From: an uncultured Clostridia bacterium
Lineage (GTDB): Bacteria; Bacillota; Clostridia; Oscillospirales; Acutalibacteraceae
DNA: 64,000 nt
Direction of reading: 5' to 3'
Assembly (NCBI GenBank): GCA_944384985.1
Contig: CALWVM010000012.1
Location: 1 to 64,000 of the forward strand
The notes beneath the pieces were generated by a model. It saw only the letters and a list, made by a program, of their open reading frames with translations, was not told where the DNA came from and ran no database searches. Shown here one piece after another: positions 8,014 to 17,409 of the stretch. The translations under genes were made by a program, and so were the position numbers. Position 1 is the stretch's first letter. Each line of letters begins with the position of its first letter.

Positions 8014-9036
8014 ATGAAAAGATGGCTTTCGGGGCTGTTGTCGATGCTGCTTGTGGCGGCGCTGTGTCTGGTGCCGGCATATGCTGTGTCGGCGGACGGC
8101 ACGCTTGAAGAAAATGAAGTGTATCTCGGGGATACCAACGGCGACGGCGTAGATTCTACGGACGCGCGTTTCTTACTGCAGGTTTCGGCGGGACTTCGGA
8201 CGGTCACGGCAGACCGGGTGAAGCTGCTGGATCTTGACCGCAGCGGAGAAATTACGGCGATGGATGCGCGCTGGGCGCTGCAGATTGCAGCGGGTCTTCG
8301 TTACCCGATCGCCTATAATACCGGCACCGGCGAGACACAGGAAGTTATCCCGCCGCATCCTTTGACTGCGGCAGAGGTGGCAGACATCATCAACCGTTCC
8401 ACGGCGGCGGCCGTGCAGGATAAGGCGGGCTACGATTGGTCGCGCAAAAGCCATTTGACCGAATCCATTGATCTCGGCCTCGCGACCGACACGGTCAACG
8501 GCATCATTCAGAACATTGACCCCAGCTTGACCATAGACGAAGTCGTTGGGCCGTTCCTCGGCGTCGGCGAGTATCAGGCCACTGTGGAAAAAGGCGAGGA
8601 AAACACGGATTTCAGCAGCTATCCCGGCAACAACTACTGCCTGAAAGCCACTTCGCTTCGCGCGGAGGATCTGGGCAGTTTCCGCGCGGACGGCGACGTT
8701 TACACTTTCACGCTACCCAACGCAAATTCTCCGAAAAAAGACAACAGTACAGCATTTTCGCGCCTGACAAACGACTTGTTTGACCAGAACGAACTCTCTG
8801 CGTTGCTCACGGAATTGACTTCCGATTCCGAATTGAGCGTAGAACTGCTCAGCCTGCGCACAACGTATTCCAATATCCGTGTGCGCGCTGTGATTACGGA
8901 CGGCGTGCTGCAGGAGCTCAGTTATTCGTACGATCTGGACGTGCGGCGCGTAACGCTCTTCGTGATGAATATGCTGCCCGTCAGCGCCAGCGGTGCCCTG
9001 ACGGTAACGGCAGCGTACACAAACTTCGTGTATTGA
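8014..9036 (+). CDS. Secreted protein with N-terminal dockerin-like module, unknown C-terminal domain (paralogue 1)
   Basis: The protein has 340 residues. Residues 1 to about 26 form a Sec signal peptide ending AYAVSA. Residues about 36-92 carry two EF-hand-like dockerin repeats: GDTNGDGVDSTDARFLLQ and LDLDRSGEITAMDARWALQ, each followed by AGLR. A YNTGTGE linker follows. The remaining 230 residues resemble only the neighbouring gene product, with conserved blocks such as AGYDWSRKSHLTE, GVGEY and YSNIRVRAVITDGVLQEL. No catalytic motif is recognised. Dockerin modules bind cohesins in cellulosome-like complexes, but no cohesin is seen in this window. It has its own perfect promoter and terminator. 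Confidence 0.8.
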   Translation: MKRWLSGLLSMLLVAALCLVPAYAVSADGTLEENEVYLGDTNGDGVDSTDARFLLQVSAGLRTVTADRVKLLDLDRSGEITAMDARWALQIAAGLRYPIAYNTGTGETQEVIPPHPLTAAEVADIINRSTAAAVQDKAGYDWSRKSHLTESIDLGLATDTVNGIIQNIDPSLTIDEVVGPFLGVGEYQATVEKGEENTDFSSYPGNNYCLKATSLRAEDLGSFRADGDVYTFTLPNANSPKKDNSTAFSRLTNDLFDQNELSALLTELTSDSELSVELLSLRTTYSNIRVRAVITDGVLQELSYSYDLDVRRVTLFVMNMLPVSASGALTVTAAYTNFVY

Positions 9037-9054
9037 CCTTCATCACCAATATTC

Positions 9055-9089
9055 CGGGCTGCTGCAAATTCGTTTGCAGCAGCCCGTTT
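9055..9089 (+). terminator. Strong intrinsic terminator after paralogue 1
   Basis: A 14-bp perfect stem, CGGGCTGCTGCAAA with TTTGCAGCAGCCCG, is closed by a TTCG tetraloop and followed by TTT. Confidence 0.9.
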
Positions 9090-9134
9090 GCGTATGGATC
9101 TATAAAACGGATAGTGATAGATTGTCCCGACACA

Positions 9135-9163
9135 TTGACAGCGAAACGGGCATATGCTATAAT
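9135..9163 (+). promoter_or_regulatory. Consensus sigma-A promoter for the second dockerin-bearing paralogue
   Basis: TTGACA (9135-9140) and TATAAT (9158-9163) are 17 bp apart, with GGGCATATGC before the -10, mirroring the promoter of paralogue 1. Confidence 0.9.
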
Positions 9164-9222
9164 TTTTTTGAGGTTAGTTGTAATTTTTTATTCAAAACGC
9201 AAAAAAACGAGGGAGTAAACAA

Positions 9223-10230
9223 ATGAAAAGAGAAATTTTAAGACTGGTCTCGATGTTGCTTGTGGCGGCGCTGTGCCTGCTGCCTGTGTATGCAGCACCG
9301 GCGGCGGACGCGCTGGAAGAAAATGAAATGTACCTGGGGGACCTTGGTGCGGATGGCGTAGATTCCACGGATGCGCGCGTCATATTGCAAGTCTCGGCGG
9401 GCTTGCGGGAGGTTGCGGCAGAACAGGCGAATTTGCTGGATATCGACCGCCAAGGCGGTGTAACAGCAACGGATGCGCGCTGGGCGCTGCAAATCGCAGC
9501 GGGTATTCGCGGCGCACGAATTTACAATACCGTAACGGGCGAGATCCGCGATGTTGAGATCGCGCGTCCTGCGACTGCGCAGGAGGTGGCCGCAGCCATC
9601 AACAACGCCACGGCGGCGGCCGTGAACGGCAAAGCGGGCTACACCTGGGCACGCGAAAGCCGTGTGACCGAGCCCATTGATCTCGGGGACAATACGAGCG
9701 CGATCAACAACATTATCCAAAGGATCGATCCCAATGCCAGTATAGATTCCGTAGTTGGCGGCTTTATCGGCGTCGGTGACTACGGCACGACCGTTGGAAA
9801 AGGGCAGGACGCGGCAAGCGCCATCGGTTATCACGGTGAAAATTACCGATTGAAAGCGACTGCGCTGCGCGCCGAGGATCTTCAAAACCTGCAAGCGGAC
9901 GGCAATACCTACATCTTCACGCTGGCAGACGCGCGCTCCCCGCAAAAGAACGGCAGCACGGCGCTTTCCCGCCTGACGGATGACATCCTTACCCAAGAGG
10001 AGATCGCCGCCGCGCTTCAGGAACAGTTGGGAAGTTTGTCGTTTTTGATTTCTGTGACCAATCTGGATATTGTATACTCTAATATCCGCGTTACGGCGGT
10101 CGTCGAAAACGGTGTGCTGCAAGAACTGCACTATTCGTTTAACGCTGATGTGCGGGAGCTTAAGATGTCAATTGCAACGGGCACAGGCGCCATGGCGACT
10201 TCGGCGTCGTATACCGATTTTGTCTATTGA
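9223..10230 (+). CDS. Secreted protein with N-terminal dockerin-like module, unknown C-terminal domain (paralogue 2)
   Basis: The protein has 335 residues and is a full-length paralogue of the preceding gene product, from signal peptide (ends VYAAPA) to the C-terminal SYTDFVY. The first dockerin repeat has decayed: GDLGADGVDSTDAR lacks the Asn/Asp at ligand positions present in paralogue 1. The second, LDIDRQGGVTATDARWALQ, is better kept. The YNTVTGE linker is conserved. The C-terminal blocks AGYTWARESRVTEPIDL and YSNIRVTAVVENGVLQEL align with paralogue 1. No function is recognised. Tandem duplication including the promoter is the simplest origin. Confidence 0.8.
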   Translation: MKREILRLVSMLLVAALCLLPVYAAPAADALEENEMYLGDLGADGVDSTDARVILQVSAGLREVAAEQANLLDIDRQGGVTATDARWALQIAAGIRGARIYNTVTGEIRDVEIARPATAQEVAAAINNATAAAVNGKAGYTWARESRVTEPIDLGDNTSAINNIIQRIDPNASIDSVVGGFIGVGDYGTTVGKGQDAASAIGYHGENYRLKATALRAEDLQNLQADGNTYIFTLADARSPQKNGSTALSRLTDDILTQEEIAAALQEQLGSLSFLISVTNLDIVYSNIRVTAVVENGVLQELHYSFNADVRELKMSIATGTGAMATSASYTDFVY

Positions 10231-10244
10231 TCTTCAAACAATAC

Positions 10245-10279
10245 AAACAGGGCTTCGGTTTTAGCCGAAGCCCTGTTTT
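10245..10279. terminator. Bidirectional terminator between paralogue 2 and prfB
   Basis: AAACAGGGCTTCGG pairs perfectly with CCGAAGCCCTGTTT around TTTTAG. T or A runs flank both sides, so it can serve both convergent genes. Confidence 0.9.
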
Positions 10280-10304
10280 CCGTATATTGTGCTTTATCTG
10301 CGAA

Positions 10305-11426
10305 TTACGCCTGCCCTAAATTCTTCTGCGACTCCATTTTGAGATAGGCGTGGATGAAGCCGTCGAGATCGCCGTCCATGACGCTGTTGATGTTGCCGGT
10401 CTCATAATTGGTGCGATGGTCTTTCACGAGCTGATAGGGCATGAAGATGTAAGAGCGGATCTGGCTGCCCCATGCGATCTCTTTCTGGTCGCCCTTGATG
10501 TCGGAGATTTTTTCCAGGTGCTCGCGCTCCTTGATCTCCACGAGCTTCGATTTGAGCATGCGCATGGCGACTTCACGGTTCTGGTGCTGGCTGCGCTCCA
10601 CCTGACAGGCGACGACGATCCCCGTGGGGATATGCGTCAGACGCACGGCGGAGGAAGTCTTGTTGACCTTCTGCCCGCCCGCGCCGCTGGAACGGTAGAC
10701 GTCCATTTTGATATCTTCGGGCGCGATCTCGACCTCAATGGTGTCGTCGATCTCGGGCATGACTTCTACGGAAGCAAACGACGTGTGCCGCCGCCCTTCG
10801 GAGTCAAACGGGGAGACGCGCACCAGACGGTGGATGCCCGTTTCGCTCTTTAAATAGCCGTAGGCGTTTTCGCCCTCGATGAGGATACTCGCTGATTTGA
10901 GGCCCGCCTCATCGCCGTCGAGGTAATCGAGTGTCGAAATCTTATAGCCGTGGCGCTCGCCCCAGCGAGTATACATGCGGAACAGCATCTGCGCCCAGTC
11001 CTGCGCTTCGGTGCCGCCTGCACCCGCGTGAAACGTGAGGATGGCGTTTTTATTGTCATATTCGCCGGTCAGCAATGTTGTGAGCGTCATCGTGTCGAGA
11101 TCCTGCTCGAATTTGTGTACGCTTTCGGTACATTCCGGCAGCAGGGATTCGTCCTCTTCTTCATTCGCAAGCTCGATCATCACGAGCGCATCGTCATAGT
11201 CGCCGCGCAGCTTTTCATACGCCGAAACCTTGGATTTCAGCGCGCTTGTGCGTTTGAGCACGGCTTGGGAGTTTTGCAGATCGTCCCAAAACCCGTCCGC
11301 GGCCGCCTGTGCTTCGAGGTCGGCAATCTCTGCTTTCATCTTTTCCAAGCCCAGCGCTTCGGCAAGTTCGTCGAGCGCTTTTTTGTGGGACAAAAGCTGC
11401 CCGCGCAGCTCTTCGTATTGCAGCAT
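10305..11426 (-). CDS. prfB: Peptide chain release factor 2
   Basis: The protein has 373 residues and terminates translation at UGA and UAA. The class I release-factor GGQ motif is in SSGAGGQKVNKTSSAVRL, and the RF2-specific SPF tripeptide is in RVSPFDSEGRR, which separates it from RF1 (PxT). The frame is continuous from MLQYEELRGQLL, so the in-frame UGA used for autoregulatory +1 frameshifting in many bacteria is absent here. An AAAAGGA site precedes the ATG. It is a single-gene unit with a promoter just upstream. Confidence 0.97.
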   Translation of the reverse strand: MLQYEELRGQLLSHKKALDELAEALGLEKMKAEIADLEAQAAADGFWDDLQNSQAVLKRTSALKSKVSAYEKLRGDYDDALVMIELANEEEDESLLPECTESVHKFEQDLDTMTLTTLLTGEYDNKNAILTFHAGAGGTEAQDWAQMLFRMYTRWGERHGYKISTLDYLDGDEAGLKSASILIEGENAYGYLKSETGIHRLVRVSPFDSEGRRHTSFASVEVMPEIDDTIEVEIAPEDIKMDVYRSSGAGGQKVNKTSSAVRLTHIPTGIVVACQVERSQHQNREVAMRMLKSKLVEIKEREHLEKISDIKGDQKEIAWGSQIRSYIFMPYQLVKDHRTNYETGNINSVMDGDLDGFIHAYLKMESQKNLGQA

Positions 11427-11466
11427 ACCGATATATTCCTTTTCTTCAAAATTTTACAGCCTTATT

Positions 11467-11495
11467 ATTTTACTATACTCCGGCGGAATATGCAA
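11467..11495 (-). promoter_or_regulatory. Predicted sigma-A promoter of prfB
   Basis: On the minus strand TTGCAT (plus 11490-11495) and TAAAAT (plus 11467-11472) are separated by 17 bp, 40 bp before the start codon. Confidence 0.7.
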
Positions 11496-11591
11496 CAGTT
11501 TTGCGAAGGGAATGTACCGCGCGGCAGCAAAACGAGCTGAAATTACCTGCACCGCACAGAACAAAAAGACAGGTGCGCAGGGGGGACGCCT

Positions 11592-11607
11592 CCCAAAGCG
11601 CTTTGGG
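11592..11607. repeat. 16-bp perfect palindrome in the prfB / surface-protein intergenic region
   Basis: CCCAAAGC-GCTTTGGG is a perfect palindrome in the 312-bp gap between prfB and the giant surface gene. Apart from this palindrome and the two divergent promoters I see no gene in the gap. It could be an operator or the remnant of a hairpin. No second copy was noticed in the window. Confidence 0.5.
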
Positions 11608-11665
11608 GCCAATGGCAACTATATATTAAGGATAAGTTAATTTTCGCCTTTTCTGTATATTTTTG

Positions 11666-11694
11666 TTGCACACTGCCTGCGAATTTGTTACAAT
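11666..11694 (+). promoter_or_regulatory. Sigma-A promoter of the giant surface-protein gene
   Basis: TTGCAC at 11666-11671 and TACAAT at 11689-11694 have a 17 bp spacer, 44 bp before the TTG start. Confidence 0.75.
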
Positions 11695-11738
11695 AAGAGC
11701 ATATACTCGGGTAGTTTGCCCGACAGGAGTTGATTGTC

Positions 11739-14700
11739 TTGCATAAGAGCGGAAAAAAGGTTTTAAGCGTCGTGCTCTGCATGCTGCTGACACTGACTTT
11801 GGCGATGCCCGCGCTCGTCGCAGTTGCGGCGGACGCGCAGATCGTCATCACGGATGAAGACGGCGCCGAAGTGACCGAGCGGCTCGAGGTCAAGGAGTTC
11901 GAGTCGATCCAGCTCGGCTACACCACGTCGGGAGACGTGCCGGCGGACGCGTACGTCACATGGGAGTCGAGCCAGCCGCTGCTTGCCGGCGTCGATGAAA
12001 ACGGCGAGGTGCACGGCTACGACTTCTCGAAAGAAGCCATCGTGCAGCAATGGCTCGATGAAAACGTCCGCGTTCTGCCGCTTATCGGCGACAGCTTGGC
12101 GGATTCTATCCTCCAGGCCATTGAGGACAACGGCATCGACCTGTCCGACCCGGCGGGCATTGAGCTGCTTATCAACCTTGTGGGCAAACTGGGCGGCTCG
12201 TTCGGCGAATCGCTGGCAAACAGTCTGCGCGAAACGCTCGACAACATGAACATCGAAATCACCGCCACGCTGCACGCGGCCGACGGTTCTGTGCTTGCGA
12301 GCGATACCGTCGAGGTCGTCGTGACGCAGAGTACGCTCGACTTTGCGAGCATTTACCCGACCGCGGTGCATATTACGAACAAGAACTCCGTGCCGACGAC
12401 CGTGGCGGTCGGCGCGACGGTGCAGCTGTACGGCGTGTGCACGCCTGTGCGTCTCGAACAGGGTATCAAATGGACGATGGGCGGCACGATTTTTGATACC
12501 GAGTCCGGCAAGCACGCGACCGTCTCTTCCGACGGCCTTGTGACCTTTACCTCGCCCGGCGAAGTCACCGTGCGCCTGAACCCGGAAAGCGCGGCGTATG
12601 CTTTTGTGACCGACACGATTACGTTCAACGTCGTAAGCCCGGAGGAACTGCCCGTCACGAGCTTCGAAATCACGGGCGAAACGGAGATAGACGAGGGCGA
12701 GACCACGCAGCTTGCCATTACGAACGTGCAGCCTGCGGGTGCATATACGGGCGATCTCGTTTGGGAAAGCGCCGACCCGACCGTCGCCGTGGTTGACCAA
12801 AGCGGCGTGGTAACGGGCTTGGACGGCGGCAGCAGCTGGACACAGCTCAACCGCAAAACCAACGTGACCGCGTCGATTGGCAGCGTTTCCCGCTCTGTGG
12901 AGGTGCAGGTCAATAAAAATATCCTCAACGCGGTCATTTCCGGTGTTGAGATCGTGGGCAATGCCAATATCCCGAACAATACCACGACGAACTATACGAT
13001 GAAGGTCACCCCGGACCGCTTGAACAACAGCAGCGACGTACAGCGCGAATGGGGCATTACCGAGCCGCTGACCGGCGAGATCGTCTGGGCGACGTCGGAA
13101 ACGCCTGCGGATACGAGCATCGCCACCCTGACCGCCGACGGCGCGCTGACCCCCAAATCCAGCGGTATTATGACCATTCACGCCCGTGCTACACAGGATG
13201 AGACCGTGCTGGAAACCTCCATGACGGTAGAGGCGGGCACGCCGATCGAGAGCTTTACGCTGGAAACGGGCGACGGGTTTACTCGCGGGCTGATTGGTTT
13301 TAGCATGGAAACCTATTTGGAAGAAGGCAGCTCCGCGCAAATCAACATGACTAATATTTTACCGGCAGACTACGATCCCGACCTTCTAAATCTTGTCGTC
13401 TGGACCAGTTCCGACCCAAGTGTGGCGTCCGTCGATGAGAACGGCAGAGTGTTTGGTCTGGATGCCGGCGGAATGACGATCTATAACAGTCGGTCGGTTA
13501 CCATCACGGCAAGCGTCGGCGGGGTGTCGGCTTCGATCACCTTCAATGTGCGCGGCAACAGCGAGGTGTACAGACTGACGAGCGCGACTATTTCAGGCAG
13601 TGACTATGTCATCAAGGATTTCCCGCGCAGCTATTCGGTCAGCTTTACGCCGGCAGATACGGCTGTCGATGAATATTATTGGGGCCTGCCGACGGATGAC
13701 GGCAGCCGCCCGTGGGTCACGGCAACGGACGATGCCTACAATGACATCCAAGGGGGCAACCAGCAGAACAGCTTTGCCACCGTGGACAACAACGGTACGG
13801 TCTCCGGTCTTGCCGCCGGCGACACGACATTGTATGCCGTCGGGAAAAAAGGGTGGGATACGCCCGGCATCCACGTCGGAAAGGTCGTTGAGGACACCCA
13901 CAACATCACCGTAGTCGAGCTTGAACCCGAGAGCATCACGCTCACCGCGCCCACGCGCACAAACTACGTCGAGGGCGAGACCGAGCTTGACCTTTCCGGA
14001 CTTAAAGTGCAGCTCAATTACAGCCGCGAGGCAATCAGCCGGTATTACGATACTACCGGCTGGTCGGACAGCGACTTTACCGTGGAGGTTACGGATTACA
14101 CGGTCAGCGAGATCAATCAGAACATTCTCGACACCGAGCAGTATATTCTCGTGACGGTCACGCGCGCGGGCAAGGATTACCGCGGCGTGTTCCCCATTAC
14201 GCTGGAATCGAAAAAGGTGACGGGGCTTCAGCTCGAAAATCCCCGTTATGAATATACCGAGGGCGAAACCGAGCTTGACTTGGAGGGGCTCACCGTTACA
14301 GCAAATTACAGCAACGCGCCGTCCGAGCAGATTACAGATTACACGGTGGATGCCGCCGCCTTTGACCCGACGCTTCTGGACGTCGAACAGCAGATCCCCG
14401 TGACCTACACGCACGCCGGGCTTTCCGCAACGGCGTATTTCCCGGTCATCGTGTACGGCTATCCGGTCGTGACAGTGGATATGGGCGACTATGACGGCGG
14501 CTGGGCGACGGGCGACGTGACCCTGACGCTTTCTGCAACGCACCAGATGGGCGGCGTGACGTATTCCTATCACACCGGCTCGAACTCCACCTGGCAGACG
14601 CTGGAAGGCAACACGATTGTCATCTCCGCGAACGGCCGCGACACCTATTATTTCAAAGCGGTCAACTCCATTGGCTTGGAAAGCGCGGTCACAGAGCCTG

Positions 14701-17387
14701 TTACCGTGCAGCGCGACGACGTGACGCCGTCGTTTATCATTGAACCCGCCGTTACCGAGTTTACGAACACGGCCTATACCGCGTCGGTGCGCGATTTGCG
14801 CGTCGGGCTTTCGGGCGTCAAGAGTGTCACGCTCAACGGCGAGAACGTCACCGGCTCCTATACGCGATTCCCCGTGGAGGCAAACGGCGAATACGTCATG
14901 GTGATTACGGCGAACAACGGGCTTTCTTATACGCAGACCTTGCAGGTCAATAACATCGATACCGAAGTGCCGACCATAACAAGAGTCATGCTTCGGCACA
15001 AAAACGGCAGCGCTGCCGCCCGTATACTCAACGACCTTACCTTTGGGACGTTCTTCAACGAAGAGGTAGAATTGATCGCTACCGCCAGAGATACAGGTGT
15101 GTCGGGGCTCGACCGCATCGAATACCGTTTCTATGACGATACCACGGGAAGCTATACGGAATGGCAGACCTATGACATCACGAACCGTCCCACCCAGACG
15201 CCGGATTTCCGGGGCTGGGCCGAGGTACGCGCGTTCGACCACGCCGGCAATGTGTCGGCAGTGTATACGACCGAGGGCTATGTGATCGACAGCACTGCGC
15301 CGACCCCCGTGCAGGCGACCGCCACGTTCGGCGATGAAGCTTATACGGAAGGCACCTGGGTTTCGGGCGATGTGGAAGTCTCGCTTGCAAGCTCTGCGTT
15401 TTCAGGCATTTATGAATATCAGTACCGTTTGGACGGCGGCACATGGCAGACCCTCGCGGGCAACACCCTGACCGCCACCGAAGAAGGCACCCATACCTAC
15501 GAATTCAAAGCGATCAGCAATGCTGATTTGGAAAGCGAAACGACTTCGCTCACGATCCGCATTGACAGCCAGCAGCCGGTTATCCGCGTTGCATTCGACG
15601 GCACCTTCGGGCGTTGGACTGCGGGCGGTGCACACTTTAGCTTCGCTACGGAGGCGGAAAGCCTTTCCGGGGTCACCTACTATTACAACGACGGCACAGG
15701 CTGGTATCCCTTTGACGGCTCCGACCTGATTTTGGAAGAAAATACCAACGCGGTCTATTCCTTCAAGGCGGTCAACGGCGCGGGTACGGAAAGTATCGTT
15801 TCCGACAGCTACCGCGTGATGATCGACACCACCGAGCCGGATGTGAAGCTTACCCCCACGGTCACCGACCCGACCTGTGTGCCATATGAGGTCAACATTG
15901 AGACGACGGCGGGCGAATCGGGCGTCGAATCGCTTGAGATGGACGGTCGGGACATCACGGGGCAGTCCTCAGTCACGATTTCAGAGAACGGCTATTATCT
16001 GTTCACCGTCACCGGCGGCAACGGGCTTCGCAAGACCGAGCTGCTCGTGATCGATAACTTCTACACCCCGGTTCTGGAGATTTCGGATATCGAAATCGAC
16101 CAGAGCGTCTCCGGCGGCATTGCCGCAGAGGACGATACCGAATTCGGTACCTATTATCAAGAGGACGCCGTTGTGACGATCCATGTGAACAACACAGGCG
16201 CAGGGGACGTCCGGGAGATCCGCTATCGTCTGCTTGACGCGGACGGCACGCCGACCACGGAGTGGCTCACCTATGACGAAGCACAGAAACCGCAGTTGAC
16301 AGGCGGCTTCCAAGGGTATGTGGAAGCACAGGCGTTTGATACCACCGATCTTGTCTCGGAAGTGTACCGCTCCGCAGGCGTTACGGTAGATACGACTGCG
16401 CCCACTGCGCCGGTTATTACCGCGACAAGCGGCGACGCACCGTATGCGGACGGCGACTGGACGAACGGCAGCGTCACACTGTCGCTTCATTCCGAGGCGT
16501 TCTCCGGCATCGCCGGCTATCTGTATCGTGTGGACGGCGGCGACTGGCAGCCCCTTACGGGGAACACGCTGCAAGCCACAGCCGATGGCACACACACCTA
16601 TGCGTTTAAGGCTGTCTCCAACGCCGCGCTGGAAAGCGAAGCAACAACGGAATTTACCGTCCATGTGGACAGCGAAACGCCGATCCTGCAAGTCGGCGTG
16701 GACGGCGCAGTCGGCACCAGGACCGACGGCCCGATCACATTTACACTGTATACGCCCAACTGCCTGTCCGACGTGACCTATTATTACAACTGCGGGGACG
16801 GCTGGGTAGCGATGGAGGGCAATACGCTGACCTTAACGGAAGAAACACAGGCCGAATACCGCTTCAAAGCGGTCAACGCTGCGGGCAAGGAAAGCTATGA
16901 AAGCCCTTCGTATGCGGTGCATATTGAAAAAGAGGAATTGAAGCTGATCGTTCCGAAGGACGACGGTTCTACCGCCATCGTGGTGGACCGCTCCGGCACG
17001 ACAGCGTATCTTCTGGGCATGACCGCCGACACAACGGTGGCAGCTCTTCGCGCGCAGCTGAAAAATGAAGCAACCCAGATCCGCGTGCTGCGTAACGGCG
17101 CAGAGCTTGCGGATGACGACTTGGTCGGCACGGGCTGTATTGTGCAGTGCGTGTCCGCAAACGATCCGCAAACCGTGTATGAAAGCGTTACGGTTCTGCT
17201 CATGGGCGATGTAGACGGCGACGGTGCTATCACGCAGGCGGATTATCAGGCAGTGGCTGCGGCCATGTTCCAGCCTTCTGCAATCGCGGACGGCGTATAC
17301 ACGCTTGCCGCCGATATGAATGCGGATGCCGTGATCGACGGCTTCGATCTGACGCTTGTGAATTTGAAACTCTGTGCGCAGGCGTAA
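11739..17387 (+). CDS. Giant secreted surface protein with Ig-like repeats and C-terminal dockerin
   Basis: The protein has 1882 residues. The chosen start is TTG 11739, 9 nt after AGGAG, because the upstream in-frame TTG 11730 touches the Shine-Dalgarno. Residues 1 to about 31 form a signal peptide (ends AVAA). The first third has several BIG2-type Ig-like segments (WESADPTVAVVDQSGVVTGL and similar). Around residues 730-905 are two Big_4-like units marked EGETELDL. From about 913 to 1732 five FKAVN/FKAIS-type modules of about 75 residues alternate with longer spacers that are themselves duplicated. The C-terminus (about 1815-1880) is a dockerin: GDVDGDGAITQADYQ and DMNADAVIDGFDLT. No LPxTG, SLH or enzymatic domain is seen. 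It is probably adhesive or scaffold-associated. Confidence 0.85.
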   Translation: MHKSGKKVLSVVLCMLLTLTLAMPALVAVAADAQIVITDEDGAEVTERLEVKEFESIQLGYTTSGDVPADAYVTWESSQPLLAGVDENGEVHGYDFSKEAIVQQWLDENVRVLPLIGDSLADSILQAIEDNGIDLSDPAGIELLINLVGKLGGSFGESLANSLRETLDNMNIEITATLHAADGSVLASDTVEVVVTQSTLDFASIYPTAVHITNKNSVPTTVAVGATVQLYGVCTPVRLEQGIKWTMGGTIFDTESGKHATVSSDGLVTFTSPGEVTVRLNPESAAYAFVTDTITFNVVSPEELPVTSFEITGETEIDEGETTQLAITNVQPAGAYTGDLVWESADPTVAVVDQSGVVTGLDGGSSWTQLNRKTNVTASIGSVSRSVEVQVNKNILNAVISGVEIVGNANIPNNTTTNYTMKVTPDRLNNSSDVQREWGITEPLTGEIVWATSETPADTSIATLTADGALTPKSSGIMTIHARATQDETVLETSMTVEAGTPIESFTLETGDGFTRGLIGFSMETYLEEGSSAQINMTNILPADYDPDLLNLVVWTSSDPSVASVDENGRVFGLDAGGMTIYNSRSVTITASVGGVSASITFNVRGNSEVYRLTSATISGSDYVIKDFPRSYSVSFTPADTAVDEYYWGLPTDDGSRPWVTATDDAYNDIQGGNQQNSFATVDNNGTVSGLAAGDTTLYAVGKKGWDTPGIHVGKVVEDTHNITVVELEPESITLTAPTRTNYVEGETELDLSGLKVQLNYSREAISRYYDTTGWSDSDFTVEVTDYTVSEINQNILDTEQYILVTVTRAGKDYRGVFPITLESKKVTGLQLENPRYEYTEGETELDLEGLTVTANYSNAPSEQITDYTVDAAAFDPTLLDVEQQIPVTYTHAGLSATAYFPVIVYGYPVVTVDMGDYDGGWATGDVTLTLSATHQMGGVTYSYHTGSNSTWQTLEGNTIVISANGRDTYYFKAVNSIGLESAVTEPVTVQRDDVTPSFIIEPAVTEFTNTAYTASVRDLRVGLSGVKSVTLNGENVTGSYTRFPVEANGEYVMVITANNGLSYTQTLQVNNIDTEVPTITRVMLRHKNGSAAARILNDLTFGTFFNEEVELIATARDTGVSGLDRIEYRFYDDTTGSYTEWQTYDITNRPTQTPDFRGWAEVRAFDHAGNVSAVYTTEGYVIDSTAPTPVQATATFGDEAYTEGTWVSGDVEVSLASSAFSGIYEYQYRLDGGTWQTLAGNTLTATEEGTHTYEFKAISNADLESETTSLTIRIDSQQPVIRVAFDGTFGRWTAGGAHFSFATEAESLSGVTYYYNDGTGWYPFDGSDLILEENTNAVYSFKAVNGAGTESIVSDSYRVMIDTTEPDVKLTPTVTDPTCVPYEVNIETTAGESGVESLEMDGRDITGQSSVTISENGYYLFTVTGGNGLRKTELLVIDNFYTPVLEISDIEIDQSVSGGIAAEDDTEFGTYYQEDAVVTIHVNNTGAGDVREIRYRLLDADGTPTTEWLTYDEAQKPQLTGGFQGYVEAQAFDTTDLVSEVYRSAGVTVDTTAPTAPVITATSGDAPYADGDWTNGSVTLSLHSEAFSGIAGYLYRVDGGDWQPLTGNTLQATADGTHTYAFKAVSNAALESEATTEFTVHVDSETPILQVGVDGAVGTRTDGPITFTLYTPNCLSDVTYYYNCGDGWVAMEGNTLTLTEETQAEYRFKAVNAAGKESYESPSYAVHIEKEELKLIVPKDDGSTAIVVDRSGTTAYLLGMTADTTVAALRAQLKNEATQIRVLRNGAELADDDLVGTGCIVQCVSANDPQTVYESVTVLLMGDVDGDGAITQADYQAVAAAMFQPSAIADGVYTLAADMNADAVIDGFDLTLVNLKLCAQA
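14476..16935 (+). repeat. Repeated Ig-like modules within the giant surface protein
   Basis: Five related modules end in FKAVNSIGLES, FKAISNADLES, FKAVNGAGTES, FKAVSNAALES and FKAVNAAGKES. The segment with modules 2 and 3 and its preceding spacer (about 14970-15835) is echoed by the segment with modules 4 and 5 (about 16066-16930), so a two-module unit was itself duplicated. Shared spacer marks include FGTFFNEE and FGTYYQED. Confidence 0.8.
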
Positions 17388-17409
17388 TTGCGAGGGGAAG
17401 TTTGAGACC

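Noticed and set aside
8014..10230. Possible cellulosome cluster with cohesin scaffoldin
   Set aside because: Dockerin-like modules are present but no cohesin or glycoside hydrolase is seen in the window, so a cellulosome cannot be claimed.
11340..11426. Programmed +1 frameshift in prfB
   Set aside because: The frame is continuous from the start codon through GGQ; no in-frame UGA or CUUUGA-type site is present near codon 25.
11763..13340. Long minus-strand open frame (about 525 codons) opposite the giant surface gene
   Set aside because: It is antisense to a clearly coding gene with signal peptide and Ig repeats, is His/Arg-rich without domain features and has no ribosome site. It is a G+C-driven shadow.
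13593..15242. Second long minus-strand open frame (about 549 codons) opposite the giant surface gene
   Set aside because: Same reasoning: mirror of repeat-coding sequence, no start signal, low-complexity basic translation.
14476..16935. DNA-level tandem repeat or CRISPR-like array
   Set aside because: The periodicity is at protein level with diverged codons; no short identical repeats with unique spacers occur anywhere in the window.
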